Assembly: GCA_002726395.1 (NCBI GenBank)
Contig: PBTA01000074.1
Coordinates: 1 to 7,108 of the forward strand
Source: Methanobacteriota archaeon
Lineage (GTDB): Archaea; Thermoplasmatota; Poseidoniia; Poseidoniales; Poseidoniaceae
Direction: 5' to 3'
DNA length: 7,108 bases
Shown: piece by piece, positions 6,895 to 7,108 of the stretch
How positions within the stretch are numbered: position 1 is the stretch's first letter
How the letters are laid out: each line of letters opens with the position of its first letter
Made by a program: the position numbers and the translations under genes
Notes under the pieces: model-generated
What the model was told of the DNA's origin: nothing
The model's database searches: none
What the model saw: only the letters and a program-made list of their open reading frames with translations

Positions 6895-6898
6895 TCCT
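6895..6898 (-). promoter_or_regulatory. Shine-Dalgarno of the adaptor gene
   Basis: AGGA on the minus strand is seven bases before ATG 6887. Its first base is also the last base of a 7-bp inverted-repeat arm (6898-6904), so the site begins exactly where the stem-loop ends. Confidence 0.65.
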
Positions 6899-6949
6899 AC
6901 TGTTAGATAAGCTGAAGGGCCAGCTATTGACAAAGCCAGCCCAACAGTA
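6898..6949 (-). promoter_or_regulatory. Nested stem-loop between capsid and adaptor genes
   Basis: The outer arms TACTGTT and AACAGTA (6943-6949 with 6898-6904) pair perfectly over 7 bp. Inside them GGGCTGGC and GCTGGCCC (6935-6942 with 6917-6924) form an 8-bp stem with two central G-U pairs and a 10-base loop. On one side the two stems abut at 6942/6943, so they could stack; on the other side about 12 bases bulge out. No T-run follows, so a standard rho-independent terminator is unlikely. T7 has its late terminator at the same place, after the capsid gene, which makes partial termination, mRNA processing or mRNA protection reasonable guesses. Confidence 0.5.
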
Positions 6950-6958
6950 TATTTAGTA

Positions 6959-7108
6959 TTAAGCAGCGTTGTAGATAGCTGATACTAATGCTTGTGGACG
7001 GAGGATTTTCCTTCCATATAGATGCATACCACGTACAATGTCTGCAAATGAGTCTGGATCACGGTAGTTTTCAACTTTGTTGATCTGCTCTGCAGAAGCA
7101 ACCGCATC
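6959..7108 (-). CDS. Major capsid protein, C-terminal 49 residues only
   Basis: This frame enters from the right edge and ends at TAA 6959-6961. Only the last 49 residues are present: it opens with DAVASAEQINKVE, then NYRDPDSFADIVRGMHLYGR, and closes KILRPQALVSAIYNAA. The 'R-DPDSFAD-VRG-H-YG-K-LRP-(A/G)LV' tail is one I recognise from the C-terminus of marine phage major capsid proteins of the HK97 fold. Its position just before the adaptor and nozzle genes agrees with this. The start, the upstream ribosome site and most of the protein lie outside the window. The family call rests on a short segment, so it is probable rather than certain. Confidence 0.75.
   Translation of the reverse strand, partial: DAVASAEQINKVENYRDPDSFADIVRGMHLYGRKILRPQALVSAIYNAA

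Noticed and set aside
6917..6942. Rho-independent terminator after the capsid gene
   Set aside because: The stem has two central G-U pairs and a 10-base loop, and it is not followed by a T-run, so it is reported only as a structured element.
6939..6961. TAATAC...GGG resembling a T7-type late promoter, starting at the capsid stop codon
   Set aside because: Only the first six bases and a late GGG agree. The middle, which contacts the polymerase, does not match and the spacing is off, and there is no second copy in the window to define a phage promoter consensus.

Overview
The window is a compact, AT-rich stretch of a tailed-phage genome (lytic phage or prophage), and every convincing gene lies on the minus strand. 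It should be read from right to left: the end of a major capsid protein gene, a head-tail adaptor (T7 gp11-like), a tail tube/nozzle protein (T7 gp12 or P22 gp10-like), then three consecutive tail-fibre-type genes, the last running off the left edge. The adaptor plus nozzle pair directly after the capsid gene is the layout of short-tailed (podovirus-like) phages. The style of the fibre proteins (HDGT anchor, ATK-x-YVD motifs, RRGTT...VVVHDG N-terminus, VKN/IKR-YVA modules) is what I associate with marine phages. No host can be named from this sequence.

Layout by position: 6959-7108, capsid C-terminus; 6888-6958, the only substantial intergenic gap, holding a nested stem-loop just ahead of the adaptor's Shine-Dalgarno; 6165-6887, adaptor; 4381-6165, nozzle, overlapping the adaptor by one base (TAATG); 2935-4377, first fibre protein with an anchor-like N-terminus; 2048-2935, second fibre protein with an Mtd-like N-terminus, also in a TAATG overlap; 1-2022, third and largest fibre protein, lacking its C-terminus here. 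Gaps between genes are 0-25 bases apart from the 71-base one, so this is very likely one late transcript. Translation would be coupled at two junctions and helped by good Shine-Dalgarno sequences elsewhere. I see no tRNA, CRISPR, insertion sequence or convincing promoter.

How the genes fit together: capsid protein builds the shell, the adaptor joins the portal to the tail, the nozzle extends the tube, and the fibre proteins hang from it and presumably recognise the host. The most distinctive part is the fibre cassette. It is built from short internal repeats of three kinds: an approximately 50-residue propeller-like repeat (five copies), a 35-residue 'LND-NVTIS-G-FLKWSGSAWVN' repeat (three good copies and one worn copy), and roughly 100-residue adhesin-like modules in series. 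Exact DNA repeats inside the propeller-like region point to recent duplication or gene conversion there. The individual families look known. What deserves a second look is their combination, and the RNA structure after the capsid gene.
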